Source: JAWWOL01 sp963797535
Lineage (GTDB): Bacteria > Actinomycetota > Actinomycetes > JAWWOL01
DNA: 64,000 nt
Assembly (NCBI GenBank): GCA_963797535.1
Contig: CAWCPQ010000001.1
Location: forward strand, 682,001 to 746,000
Reading direction: 5' to 3'
The notes below the pieces were generated by a model. It saw nothing but the letters and a program-made list of their open reading frames with translations, had not been told where the DNA came from and searched no databases. Shown one piece after another: positions 54,885-63,428 of the stretch; within the stretch, counting starts at the first letter, position 1; each line of letters starts with the position of its first letter. A program made the translations under genes and the position numbers.

Positions 54885-55776
54885 GCCACGGGCGGAAGTG
54901 GAGCTGGAGCCTGATGACGTGCGGACCCTGCTGCAGGAGCAGTATCCGGATCTAGCGGCCCTGCCGCTTAGCGTCCTCGCCAACGGCTGGGACAACCTGC
55001 TGATGCGCCTCGGCGACGAGCTGGTCGTGCGACTACCCCGGCGTGAGGCAGCCGCACAACTGGTGGCCAACGAACAACACTGGTTGCCTGGGCTCGCCGC
55101 GCAGCTGCCTCTGCCGGTCCCCGTCCCGTTACGCGTCGGGCACCCGAATGGGCGGTATCCGTGGCCGTGGAGCATCACGCGCTACCTGCGAGGGGAGACC
55201 GCCGCCGCGGCTCCGCCGTTGGACGGCCAGTCCGCGGCTCAGGCGCTCGGCCGGTTCCTCGGGGAGCTGCATCGGCCGGCGCCCGCCGATGCCCCGCCGA
55301 ACCCCTTCCGGGGGGTACCCCTGGGGCAGCGTGATGACAGCTTCCGGGCGAGCCTGAACCACGCCGGCGATGCCATCGACGCGGCTCGCTCCAGCTCGGC
55401 GTGGCACGCAGCGTTGGCCGCGGATCCTTGGCATCACCAGCCGGTGTGGCTCCACGGTGACCTCCATCCCGCGAACGTACTGGTCGACGTCGGACGGGTC
55501 TCGGCGATCCTCGACTTCGGTGACATCACCTCCGGAGACCCAGCCACCGATCTGGGCATCGCCTGGATGCTGCTGGCCGCCCACGACCGCCCCATCTTCT
55601 GGAGGTCCTACGCCGACCATGCCGCACACCCGGTGGATCCTGCCCTCAAAGTGCGGGCATCGGGCTGGGCACTAGCACTGGGGATGATGTTCGTGGCGCG
55701 CTCCGCGGACAACGCCACAATGCGGCGGATCGGCGTGCGGACCGTCCACGCCGTACTCGAGGCAGCCAAAACTTGA
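54871..55776 (+). CDS. Aminoglycoside phosphotransferase-like kinase
   Basis: A 301-residue protein kinase-like/APH-fold enzyme. The N-lobe has VLANGWDNLLMRLGDELVVR and the C-lobe the catalytic loop VWLHGDLHPANVLVDVGRVS (Asp and Asn) and ILDFGDITSGDPATDLGIAW (metal-binding DFG-like Asp). The substrate is unknown: a sugar, choline-like molecule or aminoglycoside. The ATG at 54871 or the one at 54883 may be used; neither has a strong site. It ends normally at VLEAAKT. Confidence 0.85.
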   Translation: MASDMPRAEVELEPDDVRTLLQEQYPDLAALPLSVLANGWDNLLMRLGDELVVRLPRREAAAQLVANEQHWLPGLAAQLPLPVPVPLRVGHPNGRYPWPWSITRYLRGETAAAAPPLDGQSAAQALGRFLGELHRPAPADAPPNPFRGVPLGQRDDSFRASLNHAGDAIDAARSSSAWHAALAADPWHHQPVWLHGDLHPANVLVDVGRVSAILDFGDITSGDPATDLGIAWMLLAAHDRPIFWRSYADHAAHPVDPALKVRASGWALALGMMFVARSADNATMRRIGVRTVHAVLEAAKT

Positions 55777-55887
55777 GCGGCCACTTCCGGTTGCCCATCG
55801 GCAAGCGGAGCACCACCCCGCCCGAGACGAGGATCGGTGACTGCGACGGGTTGGCAGAGCTGGCCGGCTGCCTGATTCAATGTGTTG

Positions 55888-56229
55888 ATGAGGGTGCGCG
55901 ACCTACTCCGGCGCCGTCGAGCCGTCCACCGGCTCGGAGTTTGGCTGCTCTGGGCGCTCGGAGCGGCAGCGTTGTTGTCGTTTCCGTTCGCGCTGTCGGA
56001 TCCTGCCGTGTGGGGCCTTGTCCTTGACCCCGAGCTGCTCGCCCTCGTCGCACTTACCGGGCTCCGCATGCTGACAGGCCGCAACTCAGCGCGGTCGGCA
56101 CAAGTACAACTGACCGTGATCAGGGACCGGGTCGATGTGTTCTGCGTGCGGCTGTTTGTGGTGTGCGCGCAACACTGGCCCAGTTGTCCTCCGGTTGCCC
56201 GTCACCAAACCGGGATCCCTGCTCGCTGA
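55888..56229 (+). CDS. Small membrane protein, possibly frameshifted at the C-terminus
   Basis: A 113-residue frame. The first 65 residues look like a real membrane protein (MRVRDLLRRRRAVHRLGVWL; LWALGAAALLSFPFALSDPA; LDPELLALVALTGLRMLTGR). The remainder (DRVDVFCVRLFVVCAQHWPS and on) has the composition of a non-coding frame, so a frameshift or decay near 56090 is likely. No ribosome binding site precedes the ATG at 55888 (an in-frame GTG at 55882 is possible). Function unknown. Confidence 0.4.
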   Translation: MRVRDLLRRRRAVHRLGVWLLWALGAAALLSFPFALSDPAVWGLVLDPELLALVALTGLRMLTGRNSARSAQVQLTVIRDRVDVFCVRLFVVCAQHWPSCPPVARHQTGIPAR

Positions 56230-56360
56230 GGCGCGCAACGTCGCCCGGTCGCCGCGATGGGCCGCCCGCCGCGGGCGGTACAACGGTGGCCGCAAGCGTG
56301 CTCCACATAGCAATCCTCGACCAACACCAACCGCGGGCGACTTGTGCCACACTCCTCGCC

Positions 56361-56570
56361 ATGCGCAGGGACAAGATCGCGTACTGGGCCGCCTCAGTGA
56401 CCTGGGTCGCCGCCGTCGTTCTGCTGCAGCCGGTTGGTCAGGAACTTTCTCCGACATGGCCCTACACAGCCACGACGGTGTTGGCGCTCCCGATCGTCCT
56501 CGCCGTCTATCTAACCGTGCGGTACCTGCCTCGGCCCCGGCCGTCGCGGCGCCCGGAGGTGGGACCGTGA
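56361..56570 (+). CDS. Small two-helix membrane protein
   Basis: A 69-residue protein: MRRDKIAYWAASVTWVAAVV, a loop, then TVLALPIVLAVYLTVRYLPR and a basic tail. Two membrane helices with a short outer loop (QPVGQELSPTWPY) are expected. The ATG at 56361 follows a pyrimidine-rich stretch with no ribosome binding site. It is separated from the anti-sigma-like gene by a 169-base gap that holds only a short CAGACG repeat (around 56600). Confidence 0.5.
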   Translation: MRRDKIAYWAASVTWVAAVVLLQPVGQELSPTWPYTATTVLALPIVLAVYLTVRYLPRPRPSRRPEVGP

Positions 56571-56739
56571 ACGGGCAGTTGACGGGCCATCGATGATCCT
56601 GACGCAGACGCAGACGCAATCGCTGTGCTCGTCGTGCCAGTTCCGCGGCGGCAAGGATGGCTGTGTCGGTTGACGTTCGGTGATCGAGGTGGTTGTCGGT
56701 GGCCGCGCCTCACCCGTCCCTGCAACCAGTCCGGTTGTG

Positions 56740-57864
56740 TCAGCGGGCAGTGTCTCCAAGCAAGGCGAGTACTTGTGCCTTGTCTGCTGCGCCGACAGTC
56801 CTGGCCGAGCCGTCGATTCGTACCACGCGCCAGCACGCCCCCAGTTCGATCACGGCGTATGAGCCGTCGGGTCCGTGCACCACCGCGGTCTTCTCGGCGT
56901 GACTGGCACAGCCCAGACGGTTACCAGGCCGGTTAATCGCCTGCTCCATCGCCAACGCCGCGGTCCCGGTCAGCGTGCGTTCAGCGACGAAGTTGCCGTA
57001 ATGGGTGTCGATCTTGTCGTCGATATAGACGCACACCCGTACCTGCCGTGGCCACCAATTGAGTGCGCCGCCAGGGCTGCGCTGCTTGGTCAGCGGGAAG
57101 TTGAACGGCTCCTTCGTCGTCGTCGTGCAGCCCGCCGCCGATGCGGCCGCGTCATCGACGTCCTGCGCCTCTGTCCGTACCTGCCGCACCTTGAGGACCG
57201 CCACGGGCTGCGCCTGCAGTGCCGTCAGCGCCGTGATGACCGCTCGCCCGACGTGGCCGCAGTCGTCGCGCGGGATCAGCGGCACCAACGGCTGGTTCGC
57301 GGCGTCGAACAGGACCAGAGGTGGGTCTGAATCGAGCTGCAGGGTGCAGGCCTGTGAGGGTGACTGCGTGGGAGGCGTCACCTTCAGTGCCTCGGTCAGG
57401 GAAGCGAGATCTCCTGACAGGGCCTGGACCACCGTCACCTGCCAGGTTCCGTCTCCCGGGAAGCGCCGGACGTCGAACGAGCAGAGCGCCCCTGCGTCGG
57501 CGCCGAAGTGGGTTGGCAGGCGCAGTTTCTTCGCCGGGGTCGGCAGGTCGCGGCAGGCGGCTGCTAACGCCGCTGCGGTCGGCCCGGTCGATGGGGTTGG
57601 TGTCGTCGTGGGCACCGTGGTCGACGTGGCGACGGTCGGGTTGGGAGCGGCGCCGGTCCGGCTGTGGTGTGCCGTCGGCAGGCCCGCCGCCACGACGACC
57701 GCGATGATGGCCGCGGCAGCAGTTAAAGGCGCAGCGACGGCGGCGCGTCGACGTCGCACGCGAGCTCGTCGAACGGAGAGCTCCAAACGGGACACGGCCG
57801 AGGCATCGACGGCGATTCGGGGTACGGCGTCGTCGAGCAGGGCGTGCCAGTCAGGATCAGGCAT
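56740..57864 (-). CDS. Membrane-anchored partner of the adjacent sigma factor, likely anti-sigma or sensor
   Basis: A 374-residue single-pass protein. A short cytoplasmic start (PDPDWHALLDDAVPRIAVDA) and a basic patch RRARVRRRRAAV lead to one membrane helix (about 45-66, LTAAAAIIAVVVAAGLP). A large extracellular domain follows with about eight Cys (ACRDLPTPAKKLRLPTHFGA, CSFDVRRFPGDGTWQVTVVQ, CTTTTKEPFNF). It overlaps the sigma gene by 8 bases, so the two are co-translated. No zinc-finger anti-sigma motif is visible, so the mechanism is uncertain. The ATG at 57864 is used. Confidence 0.75.
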   Translation of the reverse strand: MPDPDWHALLDDAVPRIAVDASAVSRLELSVRRARVRRRRAAVAAPLTAAAAIIAVVVAAGLPTAHHSRTGAAPNPTVATSTTVPTTTPTPSTGPTAAALAAACRDLPTPAKKLRLPTHFGADAGALCSFDVRRFPGDGTWQVTVVQALSGDLASLTEALKVTPPTQSPSQACTLQLDSDPPLVLFDAANQPLVPLIPRDDCGHVGRAVITALTALQAQPVAVLKVRQVRTEAQDVDDAAASAAGCTTTTKEPFNFPLTKQRSPGGALNWWPRQVRVCVYIDDKIDTHYGNFVAERTLTGTAALAMEQAINRPGNRLGCASHAEKTAVVHGPDGSYAVIELGACWRVVRIDGSARTVGAADKAQVLALLGDTAR

Positions 57865-58375
57865 CGGCGTCTCCTACCAGGTCGGGGACTGCATGCCGCA
57901 GCGCCGCGAGGGCCTTGGCCTTCTGGGACTTGACGGTGCCGATAGAGCAGCCGAGTTGCTCGGCTGTCTGCGCCTCGGTCTGGTCGTACAGGAACCGGAG
58001 CACGACCACCGCACGCTGGCGCGGCGGCAGCGTCCGCAGTGCCGACCACAGTTGATCTCGATCCTCTACCGCCTGGAGAGCCGCGTCGCGACTGGCCGGC
58101 TCCGGCAGGTGCGCCACCGGGGTCTCGCGGGACCGAACGCGTCGCCAACTGTTGAGGTGCAGGCGCACGATCGCCGTACGGACGTACGCCTCCGCATGGC
58201 TCTTGTCGTCGATAGATCGCCACCGCAGCGCCGTCCGCAGTAGCGCCGCCTGCACCAGGTCGTCCGCCGCCTCGCGGCTGCCGCTGACCGCCAGCGCGAA
58301 CCGTGTCAGCGACCCCAGGCGGGCGTTGGCGAAAACGGCAAAGTCGGGGTCAAGCGCCGACTGCTGATGCCGCAT
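57857..58375 (-). CDS. SigE-family ECF-type RNA polymerase sigma factor
   Basis: A 172-residue sigma-70-family protein. Region 2: PDFAVFANARLGSLTRFALA, SREAADDLVQAALLRTALRW. Region 4: LWSALRTLPPRQRAVVVLRF, DQTEAQTAEQLGCSIGTVKS with QKAKALAALR. The YxxDxTEAQTAEQLGCSxGTVKSQ block is typical of the actinobacterial SigE-family group. The ATG at 58375 has GGGAGGGG six bases upstream. The downstream gene, with an 8-base overlap, is its probable membrane partner. Confidence 0.9.
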   Translation of the reverse strand: MRHQQSALDPDFAVFANARLGSLTRFALAVSGSREAADDLVQAALLRTALRWRSIDDKSHAEAYVRTAIVRLHLNSWRRVRSRETPVAHLPEPASRDAALQAVEDRDQLWSALRTLPPRQRAVVVLRFLYDQTEAQTAEQLGCSIGTVKSQKAKALAALRHAVPDLVGDADA

Positions 58376-58610
58376 CCCGCCCCTCCCGCCGAAGTCTCTC
58401 ACTCCAGACACGCCGTGGATGGGAAAGGTTGCCCGCAGGCTTCCGGCCAGCCCGTCCGGGTAGCCCGGTTGACCAACGGTGGCCGTCTCGGCGCCACCTC
58501 GCCGTTGTCGGTTTGCTGCGCCCGTCGCTCGCTCACCCCGGCGCGCTGCCGCGCGCGTTCTGCTCGGCCTTCGCTGCGCCAGCGCTCACGTCGTCTGCGA
58601 CGAGACCCCG

Positions 58611-59084
58611 CTACAGGTGGGCTTCATACACCCAGGCGACTTCCGACACCCTCTGTTCAAGGCCAGCCAGTAGCGCCACCGCCGAGCGCGAGCTGCACGG
58701 CGGACCAGAAATGCCGAGGGCTCCCGCGCCGGGTTCGCCCAGCCGAAACCTCAACCCGACGAGGGAATCGTCGTCGGTGATTGACAGAAAGATCTGAATT
58801 GGAGTCACGGATTGATCCCGAATGAGGATGCAGACACCTAACAGCTCGAGCGAACGATCCTGTTGTCGAACGGAAGCCAACCGGAAGCCGTCGATACTTT
58901 CCTGGTCCCACTCGGGATGCCTGACGCACAAGATGGCAGGAATGAGGAGTTCCAAGATAAAGAACAGCTCGGCGGATTCATCCAGCGTGACGTGAGTGCT
59001 CGATGTCGTATCGGCGAGTATGCCGGCCAACTGACCAGCCAAGTGCCTCCTGAGCTCGCCTATGTCGGCCACGTCACCGTTCAC
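58611..59084 (-). CDS. Hypothetical protein
   Basis: A 157-residue soluble acidic protein: GDVADIGELRRHLAGQLAGI, SAELFFILELLIPAILCVRH, VCILIRDQSVTPIQIFLSIT, DDSLVGLRFRLGEPG. The strand-helix alternation suggests an alpha/beta domain. The GTG at 59084 and a GTG at 59072 are both possible starts. Codon use is less GC-rich than that of the cob genes. I do not recognise it. The gap to the sigma gene (58376-58610) shows nothing clear. Confidence 0.6.
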   Translation of the reverse strand: MNGDVADIGELRRHLAGQLAGILADTTSSTHVTLDESAELFFILELLIPAILCVRHPEWDQESIDGFRLASVRQQDRSLELLGVCILIRDQSVTPIQIFLSITDDDSLVGLRFRLGEPGAGALGISGPPCSSRSAVALLAGLEQRVSEVAWVYEAHL

Positions 59085-59151
59085 CTTCCGGTCCAGGAAC
59101 GCGTCCGCCTGCTGCCCTCAGCTGCGGCGCGAAACTCTATGTCACCGATTG

Positions 59152-59502
59152 TCACGTGTTGAGCTGGTTGTACGCCGCGATGCAGCCCTTGATCGCCTTG
59201 GCGATGTCGTAGCCGGCAAACACGGCCGGCCGAGCGGCCAGCCCTTTGCCACACTGTTCCCGAGCGCTGTCATCCGTGCCCGGCTCGTCCTCCAAGACCT
59301 GCATGACGGCTTGGCCGTACTGGTACGACGGATCACGCTCCAAGCGGCGCATCGAGCTCTCATGTTCCCGCCACGCCACCAGGACCACCAGGGCCAACAC
59401 CAGCACCAGCACGCCTGCTGCCACGATCAGTCCGACTAGCAGACCGGTCCGGCTCCGCTCCGGCGCCTGCTCCCGAAAAACCGTAATTTCTGGCCTCCTC
59501 AT
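59152..59502 (-). CDS. Small membrane protein with an extracellular tail
   Basis: A 116-residue protein. A short cytoplasmic start (MRRPEITVFREQAPERSRTG) precedes one membrane helix (LLVGLIVAAGVLVLVLALVV), and an acidic outer domain follows (REHESSMRRLERDPSYQYGQ; CGKGLAARPAVFAGYDIAKA; CIAAYNQLNT), with two Cys that could pair. The ATG at 59502 is preferred; a GTG at 59532 adds ten residues. No family is known to me. Confidence 0.6.
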   Translation of the reverse strand: MRRPEITVFREQAPERSRTGLLVGLIVAAGVLVLVLALVVLVAWREHESSMRRLERDPSYQYGQAVMQVLEDEPGTDDSAREQCGKGLAARPAVFAGYDIAKAIKGCIAAYNQLNT

Positions 59503-59766
59503 CACCGGTCCGAGGCCTAACGGGCGGTTCACCCCGAGACAGCTTCACCCATCGGCACACCCCATCGTGTCGTGACTCAAGAATGTGCTCATCCGCATCC
59601 GCAGGGCGTCGCTGACCAGCCCGCCCGCCCGCACCTCCCGCCCGAACGGAGGCGAACATCTCGGCCAGGCAATCACCGTACGCCGATCCTCGTCCGGTGC
59701 GGGGTGATGCTCCGCTGACCGATCCCCGGCCGGAGCGGCATACGCCCTGCGGGGAGAAAGTCGGTC

Positions 59767-60000
59767 ATGGATCCTCATCTGCCGACCGTTGAGTTGTCGT
59801 TGTAGCGCGCTGACGCTGTCGTGCTGTTCGACTGGCTGATGAGCACAGACCTCAACACCGTTTCGATCACCCATCCGGCTCAAAAGCAGGCGCTGGCGGA
59901 TTTGCTGAACCGGCTTGAGGGCTGGACCGACATCCCCGGAGTCACCGAAGAACAACTCGCCACGGCGCAGGAGCAGGTCGCAGTCGACATGGGTTGGTAG
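59767..60000 (+). pseudogene. Small alpha-helical protein gene with an in-frame TAG stop
   Basis: From the ATG at 59767 one frame runs 77 codons, but codon 13 is TAG (59803-59805). The residues around it read VELSL, then stop, then RADAVVLFDWLMSTDLNTVS, LADLLNRLEGWTDIPGVTEE and QLATAQEQVAVDMGW. The pattern 'ELSLTRADAxVLFxWL ... ALxxLxxxLE' recurs in small bacterial proteins of unknown function, and TAG sits where Thr is expected. It is a nonsense-mutated copy unless the stop is read through, or translation starts later at the GTG at 59818. Confidence 0.6.
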
Positions 60001-60345
60001 CGCTTCAACGTGGGGCCGGGGGCCGCACCTGCGGCCGCCGTGACTTCCCACAGCGGATCAGCCGTCCGCTACTGACACAGCGATTCTTGTGCCGGATTAC
60101 GTTCGTACGCTGCTACGTGGACTGCCCTACGACAACGGCGTCGTGTCCCTCAGATACCGCGGCGTCGCTCGTTGACGAACGCTTCGGCGAGCCCGCGAGG
60201 GGCACGGCGAAGCAGTCACACTCCGAAGTCCACTCCGAAGTCAGCATCGTTTGCGGAGCCTCGCCTCCGGGGAGATGCGTCGATGATGCAATCAGCAGCA
60301 GCCGAGCAACTCCCTGGAGCGCGACGCCCGATCAAAGGACTGACG
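60001..60345. other. Gap with a short tandem repeat, no gene seen
   Basis: The only clear feature is a perfect 12-base tandem repeat, CACTCCGAAGTC at 60219-60230 and 60231-60242. The in-frame extension of the next gene into this region has no homology-like pattern. Confidence 0.5.
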
Positions 60346-60930
60346 ATGGCTGAACTGGTCGTGGACTTCATCACGTCGCTTGACGGCTATGGAGCCGCTG
60401 AGGGCTGGCCGGGTTGGTGGGGTTTGCAAGGTCCGGAGTACCTCACGTGGTTAGCCGAGCAGCCAGAAGCAGATCACACAGTCCTGATGGGGGCGAACAC
60501 GTACCGCCTCATGTCTGAATTCGCAGCCAACGGCGAGCCGGGCACGGACACCCTCGCGGATCTGCCCAAAGTCGTCTTCTCGACCACGCTGACGGAGCCC
60601 CTGGGGTGGGCCAACACGCGACTGGTCCGCCACGATCCTGCCGAGGCTGTGCGAGAGATGAAGGGCGATGACGCAGCCAGCTCCATGCGCACCATAGGGA
60701 GCCTCACATTGTGCCGTTGTCTGCTCAACGCTGGCCTGGTGGACCGCTTCCGCGTTGTCATCTTCCCGGTCATCACTGGCAGCAGCGGTCGAGACCGGAT
60801 CTACGACGAGTACCCCGACGTTGCTCTCGACATGATCAACAGCCAGACCTTCGATCGCCGGATTCAACTACTCGAGTACGTCCCCAGAGTTCTGGCCGGC
60901 CCACCTGGTACCGACCAGGCCGTCCACTGA
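60346..60930 (+). CDS. Dihydrofolate reductase / RibD C-terminal family protein
   Basis: A 194-residue protein of the RibD-C/DHFR-like fold: ELVVDFITSLDGYGAAEGWP, HTVLMGANTYRLMSEFAANG, LPKVVFSTTLTEPLGWANTR, RTIGSLTLCRCLLNAGLVDR, and FRVVIFPVITGSSGRDRIYD. These are the DGxxA, GRxTY-like and GGxxLxxxLLxxGLVDE-like blocks of the family (somewhat divergent). It probably reduces a small NADPH-dependent substrate; it is not a true FolA. The ATG at 60346 has AAGGA. Confidence 0.85.
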   Translation: MAELVVDFITSLDGYGAAEGWPGWWGLQGPEYLTWLAEQPEADHTVLMGANTYRLMSEFAANGEPGTDTLADLPKVVFSTTLTEPLGWANTRLVRHDPAEAVREMKGDDAASSMRTIGSLTLCRCLLNAGLVDRFRVVIFPVITGSSGRDRIYDEYPDVALDMINSQTFDRRIQLLEYVPRVLAGPPGTDQAVH

Positions 60931-60969
60931 ACCCGGACTCGGCCGCGGATCCGCATCTGGACGGCGATT

Positions 60970-60997
60970 CGTCCCGGAGCGGGACCCTTCCGGGACG
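60970..60997 (+). terminator. 9-bp inverted repeat after the DHFR-like gene
   Basis: CGTCCCGGA (60970-60978) pairs with TCCGGGACG (60989-60997) around a 10-base loop, 40 bases past the stop codon. Confidence 0.5.
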
Positions 60998-61173
60998 GGC
61001 CCAGCTGTACGGCGGCGGGCGACCCAGCGGTGTGCCGGACGACGTTCCCTTGCTGGCACGGCGAATTCGTTCCGGCTTAGCCCAGCCTGGCAGTCGAGGC
61101 TCGTAGGTGGGACTGCGGCGGGTTGCTTGCACCGCTCGGATATGGAATCTCCCGACGACGATGAACGACTACC

Positions 61174-61192
61174 CGTCAATCGGCAGTTGACG
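61174..61192. promoter_or_regulatory. Operator-like palindrome, upstream copy
   Basis: CGTCAA and TTGACG are separated by 7 bases. The same half-sites and spacing recur 28 bases downstream, in the promoter of the Clp_N/HTH regulator gene. Confidence 0.65.
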
Positions 61193-61201
61193 AAGCGCCA
61201 G

Positions 61202-61220
61202 CGTCAACCGTAGGTTGACG
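61202..61220. promoter_or_regulatory. Operator-like palindrome, downstream copy abutting the start codon
   Basis: CGTCAACC-GTA-GGTTGACG is an 8-bp perfect palindrome with a 3-base centre, ending 2 bases before the ATG at 61223. It shares CGTCAA-N7-TTGACG with the upstream copy. A regulator binding here would block the start directly. Confidence 0.7.
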
Positions 61221-61222
61221 TC

Positions 61223-61951
61223 ATGACAGCGTCCGTTCCGGCACCCCGCCTCGACGACCTCATCGGCGCCGTAGCCGGCGCGCACCAGGACCCGCTCGAC
61301 CGGGTGACCGGTGCAGTCCAGCTGGCGGAAGACCTCGGCGAGGTCGCCGACTCCGTCATCGGCCACTTCGTCGACCAAGCACGACGTGCCGGGGCGTCCT
61401 GGTCGGAGATCGGTCGCAGCATGGGGACGAGCAAGCAGGCAGCTCAACAGCGGTTCGTCGGCAGAAGCCAGCCGCGCGTCGCGCCTCTGGACTCCAGCCA
61501 GGGATTCAGCCGATTCAACGAGGAGGCTCGCGCGGTGGTGATCAACGCGCAGCAGCGCGCCCGAGATGTGGGCAACGACACCATCGGCATCGGGCATCTC
61601 GTGCTGGGCCTGGTCGCAGCCTCCGACAACGCCGCCGCTCGCGCCGTCGTAGCCCAGGGGGTGGCGCTGGGGGACGTCGAACGGGTGGCGTTGGCCACGC
61701 TGCCGGCCCCCGCAGCAAACGTGCCCGCCCTCATCCCGTTCGACGAGCACGCCAAGGACGCTTTGCAGCGCACCTTCGCGGCGGCTCAGCAGCTCGAAGC
61801 GAACACCGTCGGAAGCGAGCATGTCCTGCTGGCTGTTCTGGCGGTCGAGGACGGGACCGGGGTACTGGCCGGCCTCGGGCTGACGCACCAGGGGATCGAG
61901 ACGTACCTGGGCACAGGCACGCTAAACGCCATTGGGATCCGTTCCCCTTGA
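61223..61951 (+). CDS. Clp N-terminal domain protein with an HTH region, likely autoregulator
   Basis: A 242-residue protein. Residues 1-85 hold an HTH-like region (RRAGASWSEIGRSMGTSKQA with AQQRFVG). The rest has two Clp_N repeats: FNEEARAVVINAQQRARDVG, NDTIGIGHLVLGLVAASDNA; then FDEHAKDALQRTFAAAQQLE, NTVGSEHVLLAVLAVEDGTG. The Clp_N fold binds adaptors or substrates in ClpA/ClpC, but no ATPase domain is present. It is probably a transcription factor that senses protein quality or interacts with Clp; this is an inference. No ribosome binding site precedes the ATG, so the transcript may be leaderless. Confidence 0.85.
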   Translation: MTASVPAPRLDDLIGAVAGAHQDPLDRVTGAVQLAEDLGEVADSVIGHFVDQARRAGASWSEIGRSMGTSKQAAQQRFVGRSQPRVAPLDSSQGFSRFNEEARAVVINAQQRARDVGNDTIGIGHLVLGLVAASDNAAARAVVAQGVALGDVERVALATLPAPAANVPALIPFDEHAKDALQRTFAAAQQLEANTVGSEHVLLAVLAVEDGTGVLAGLGLTHQGIETYLGTGTLNAIGIRSP

Positions 61952-62089
61952 GCGATCCGATCGTGCCGTGCGCGTTCGACGCAGGCACCGTTCGGCGATC
62001 CGTGTATCGAGCCCCTATCGTGCTGCAGGCAGAGTCGCGCTACTGGCCGCTGGCACCGACCGGCAGATCTTCGCCGAGCGACGGCGCCG

Positions 62090-62506
62090 TCAGCCGTGCA
62101 GCGACGGCGCGTAGGAAAGCCCGACCACCAGGTTCTCGGGAGACAACAGCCGAGCGACGGTCTGACCCCACGGCTCGTGCCTGGCACCGTGCAGCAGCAG
62201 GTGTCCTGATGCCTCGAGTTCAGCTGCTGCGGCGACTACCGCTTGGTCGTCGGCCAGCTCGAACTCGATGGATGCCTGAGGCACCGGGTGCTCGGCGGGC
62301 CAGGTAGTGGAGCCGAAGCAGGCCTCGGCTGCCTGCTCGAGCGGCCAGACGCCGAAATGTTTGGCGCCGTCGATCTGCTCGCTGTGCCAGTAGTCGTCGC
62401 CGTCGGCGTGCTGCAACGGCAGCCCGAGCGCCGACACGTACAACGCACGGCTGGCGCCCGGGTCTGGCGCGATCACAGCGAAGCTCGTGATGAAGAGAAC
62501 TTCCAT
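62090..62506 (-). CDS. VOC superfamily protein
   Basis: A 138-residue single-domain VOC protein: VLFITSFAVIAPDPGASRAL, YVSALGLPLQHADGDDYWHS, GAKHFGVWPLEQAAEACFGS, ASIEFELADDQAVVAAAAEL, GQTVARLLSPENLVVGLSYA. The metal-binding positions (His near YWHSEQ, Glu in IEFEL) are only partly conserved, so it may be an antibiotic-binding rather than an enzymatic form. The ATG at 62506 is used. It is convergent with the Clp_N gene; the gap at 61952-62089 has no clear feature. Confidence 0.85.
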   Translation of the reverse strand: MEVLFITSFAVIAPDPGASRALYVSALGLPLQHADGDDYWHSEQIDGAKHFGVWPLEQAAEACFGSTTWPAEHPVPQASIEFELADDQAVVAAAAELEASGHLLLHGARHEPWGQTVARLLSPENLVVGLSYAPSLHG

Positions 62507-62760
62507 GCCCCGGGTGTTCCCCCGGACCGGTGCGAGACACCCCCCGCTTATCGCGGCTGAACAGGTCCCGGGCGTCGATCGAAATCCCGAGCGGAACTGC
62601 ATGATCTGCCTCATCGATCGCTGACTGCGACGTCCTCGCAGCGGCCGAGCCCGAGCTGGGTCGGCACGATGCTTGTGCCGGTCAGCGATCGGACAGCCGT
62701 CCCCCGCGCGGATCGGGTCCGACTTCCAGCCGGCCTGCCCGCTGGCTCTACGGTGGCAAC

Positions 62761-63300
62761 ATGCCGCTGGTGTGGGTCACTGGGAATTCAGGCGTCGGCA
62801 AGTCAACCCTGTGCGAGCTGCTACAGGCCCGCGGCCACATCGCGTTCGACACCGATGACGATGGGTACAGCGGGTGGGTCAGTCGGACGTCAGGTGAGGT
62901 CATCGACGATCCCCCGTACCCTGTCCCGACCGGATGGCTCGACCGGTTCGGCTGGGTCATCCAGCGCGAGAGGGTGGCGCAGCAGGCCCGCACATCCAGC
63001 GGCGACGTGGCGTTCCTGTGCGGATCGGCCGAGAACGAGGCCGACGTGCGAGACCTGTTCGACCTGATCGTGTGCCTGGTTATCGACGACGACACGCTGC
63101 GCCACCGGTTGGCCACCCGCACCACGAACGCCTTCGGCAGAAACCCCGAGGAGCTGGCCGCAGCAGTCGAGTGCAACAACGGCATGAGGCTGGCCTACGA
63201 GAGCCTTGGTGCCGTGATCATCGACGCGCGCCAGCCACTCGAGGCGGTCGCTGACCTTGTGCTCGATGCAGCCCGTCGCTTTGCGCCCTCGGCTTCCTGA
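62761..63300 (+). CDS. P-loop NTPase, nucleoside/shikimate-kinase-like
   Basis: A 179-residue P-loop protein: PLVWVTGNSGVGKSTLCELL (Walker A), HIAFDTDDDGYSGWVSRTSG, SGDVAFLCGSAENEADVRDL, LFDLIVCLVIDDDTLRHRLA with TRTTNAFGRNPEEL (LID-like Arg region). It resembles small adenylate/shikimate-type kinases that phosphorylate a small molecule; the substrate is not known. The ATG at 62761 is used. The 254-base gap before it shows nothing clear. Confidence 0.85.
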   Translation: MPLVWVTGNSGVGKSTLCELLQARGHIAFDTDDDGYSGWVSRTSGEVIDDPPYPVPTGWLDRFGWVIQRERVAQQARTSSGDVAFLCGSAENEADVRDLFDLIVCLVIDDDTLRHRLATRTTNAFGRNPEELAAAVECNNGMRLAYESLGAVIIDARQPLEAVADLVLDAARRFAPSAS

Positions 63301-63428
63301 CCCGGCTCACCACGAGCTTGGTATTCCGAGCGGCACGAATGTCATCCCGCCGGCAATTTTTCGGGATCCACAGGCATGGCCACCCGGCACGGCGAACGCC
63401 CGCACCGCCCATCGAACAGTCGGCCAAG

